A DNA stretch of 64,000 nt from Numida meleagris (lineage: Eukaryota > Chordata > Aves > Galliformes > Numididae): assembly GCF_002078875.1 (NCBI RefSeq), contig NC_034409.1:15291111-15355110 (forward strand), read 5' to 3'. Made by a program: the position numbers and the translations under genes. Position 1 is the first letter of the stretch; every line of letters starts with the position of its first letter. Below are positions 61,833-64,000 of the stretch, in pieces. The notes beneath the pieces are model-generated. The model did not search any database. It saw only the letters and a program-made list of their open reading frames with translations, and was not told the origin of the DNA.

Positions 61833-64000
61833 GTAAGTATGTAGTGTTTTATTGTTTTTCCTCATCATATATTTCAAATGTGTAAACACTGGATTAAAAA
61901 TGAGATTAGTGGATTACTGTGATGTCTGCTGGGTTTACGTTGTCTTTGTGACAGTTACTTAAAGCAGTGCTGGCTGTGCTTATAGCTCCTGTTACAGGAA
62001 CAGGAATGTTAAAGACTCTGTAACCACTCTTGCATTCCTGAACTATGTCATCCCTTAGTTAAGCAATCAAGCTACGTTTTCCTAAAATCAATGAATGTAG
62101 AAAAGTATTTTTTTTTTCTTTTTAACTTTCTGTTGTTCTAGATTGCTTTCAAATCCAGGCAGCATACTTCTAGATAAACAGGAAGCACTTGTTGTTGCTA
62201 GTACATAGTGTCTGCTAATCTGAGAATCAAAATCTGGAAAAATAAAATTGCATTAATTTGTCTCTGGATACGTGATCTTTAGTTTTTCATGAGTTCATAT
62301 TACCAGATATGTAAGACAGTCACACACATTTTCCTCTTCTTCCTCTTTAAGTTTTCTTAATGCATGACTGTATCCCAACAAACTCATTCCCATGAATTTA
62401 GCTGTGGTGAGACTTTTGATTTAAAATCTGAACATTTTATAAAATCTTATCAAGGGACTGAGACCACAAAGTATTTTTGTAGTTCTTTCTTTCCTTTTTA
62501 TTTTTTTCCCTGAAAGTGGTGAATCAAAGCACTCCTGTATTGTTTATTGACTAATCCTTAGATTATATTGTCTTTGGTCATTTTTTCCCTCTCTACAACT
62601 CTCCGTATCTATTTTTATTTGTAGGTTCATTGTCTTTTTTATAAGCCCAGGCTTTTTTTTTTTTCCTCAGAATACCATGTACTGTACTCTTTCACTCTAG
62701 ACATAAGCCCCGAGACAAACATGCTTCCATCATGTGTTTGGACATGTAACTGTGTCCTGATGGGATACATACTTGAATACTGAGTCATGAGACAGTATGA
62801 AATATTTAAGTACTTCTCTGAGTTTTTATTTGTTGGATCTTAATCAAATGTTTCTCGAGAGAGATTTCACAGTAGACCTTTGATTACTTCTGCCTCCTGG
62901 GAAACAGATGCATGAAGGTAGGAGGGCCTTTGACATTCCTAAGCTAGAAAGGTGTTGGTTTTTTTTAAATGGAGACATAGGTAATATCATGCCCCGATGT
63001 AGGAAATTTTTGAAGAAGCAGAGAAGAGTATCTTGCATATTGCAGACTGTTTTTTTAACCAATTTAGAAGAGTGTTCAGTGGCCTGTTGCCTTGATGGAT
63101 TAAATTCAGGGATTTCTGTATTGAATTAAGACGTCTTTCAACAAAATTGATGAGATGTCCCTAACAGCATTTAAGCTTAAAAACTAGGCAAGTACTTCAA
63201 GTTTTTAACAGATGGGAAACTGTATTAGGCATGAATGTCAGGATTTGAGTAGCAGTGTGACTTGTGTGGAAGGAGGCCCTGACCCACTCTGTGACAGTCA
63301 TGGCTTCTTCCAGGCAGCTCTGAAAACCATGTGAATAACCAGTGCCAGCTAGAGCTTCTGCCAGCCAGGGGAGCACACAAGGCCCTGCGAAAACACGTTT
63401 CAGAAGGAAAGTGGCAGCAGCTAGGGGCTAGAAACACAGCTGCTGAGAGTAATCCTGGAGCCACGCTTCTGAAGATGTGCTACCTGGAAAAGTCGCTATT
63501 CTGGAATGCGACCTGGAAAGGTGACACTCCATGCAAAAGACTTCTGAAGAGGCTGTGGTCTGCGGGCAAACGATGCTGGGGCAGGGATACCCCCAGGGGA
63601 CTGTGGCTATTGGGTGGCCCGCAGGAGGGAAGGGGCAGGAAAACCTGCAGAAATCTTACTGTCTATCTTTGTAATATTTCTGAGATGTAAGGCAGCGATA
63701 TTTTCATAGAATTAAATTAAATTACTTGGATATATGTTTTTAACCTTGCCTATCAGTGCAAAACACAGTGTTTTCTTGTTTCTTGTAAACTGCTTTTTTT
63801 AAAGCACTCAAATTGATGGTGTACTTTGGAGATCTGGGCTCACATTGTGAGTGCCCAGTTACTGTGCTAGTCAGGCCTATCTGTCTCAGGCTAGCTGTAT
63901 AAAATCGTGGAATACAATATTACTGTCCTTGGTAAAGAGAAAAGGGGAAAACTTACATCTAGTAATGCTCATACTGTATTTGCACTCAGGAAATGACTTG
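61833..64000. other. Copine intron 2, 5' part
   Basis: No further copine exon is seen before the window ends. The stretch is AT-rich except for a GC-richer block at about 63240-63690, which is open for 119 codons on the + strand and 79 on the minus strand. That block has the feel of an old retroelement piece but I cannot name it. Confidence 0.6.

Overview
The window is vertebrate nuclear DNA, most likely from a bird. Coding sequence is split into short exons with GT/AG boundaries. There are several 3'-truncated CR1 LINE fragments with typical avian 3' ends, a stretch encoding the CR1 ORF2 C-terminus, and LTR-like sequence of a kind common in birds. A galliform such as chicken fits, but species cannot be fixed from the sequence alone. 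No bacterial, phage or CRISPR features are present.

Two protein-coding genes are supported, both on the + strand. (1) 4319-29235 holds the last 14 coding exons (1,500 nt, 499 codons plus stop, all splice phases compatible) of a glycoside hydrolase family 31 alpha-glucosidase of the GAA / maltase-glucoamylase / sucrase-isomaltase group. The nucleophile motif WIDMNEPS, the RSTF arginine, the GHWLGD acid/base motif, CGF and the RNHN histidine are all present. The nearly invariant VWPG motif, whose Trp lines the active site, is replaced in frame by TLAPG. The gene ends after one catalytic module, as in GAA. The N-terminal half lies upstream of the window or is not recognisable in 1-4318. (2) 48574 onward is the start of a copine gene, best matched by CPNE8. 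Exon 1 sits in a CpG island, a 13 kb intron follows, and the 41-nt exon 2 is at 61792-61832. The rest lies beyond the right edge.

Layout: 1-4318 has no recognised exon but holds a broken antisense reading frame and a pair of hairpins. 4319-29235 is the glucosidase gene. 29.3-48.0 kb is an AT-rich intergenic stretch with four CR1 fragments and small tandem repeats. 48.0-49.2 kb is the CpG-island promoter with a CRE palindrome and GC boxes. 49-64 kb is mostly copine intron 1, with a composite LTR cluster (55.66-57.24 kb) directly followed by an inverted CR1 tail (57.25-57.83 kb).

The two genes are head-to-tail neighbours with no evident functional link: one is a secreted or lysosomal/brush-border type carbohydrate hydrolase, the other a cytosolic calcium-dependent phospholipid-binding protein. 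I see no novel multi-gene system. The points most worth a second look are the altered active-site motif of the glucosidase, the choice of start codon in the copine, and the composite LTR cluster.
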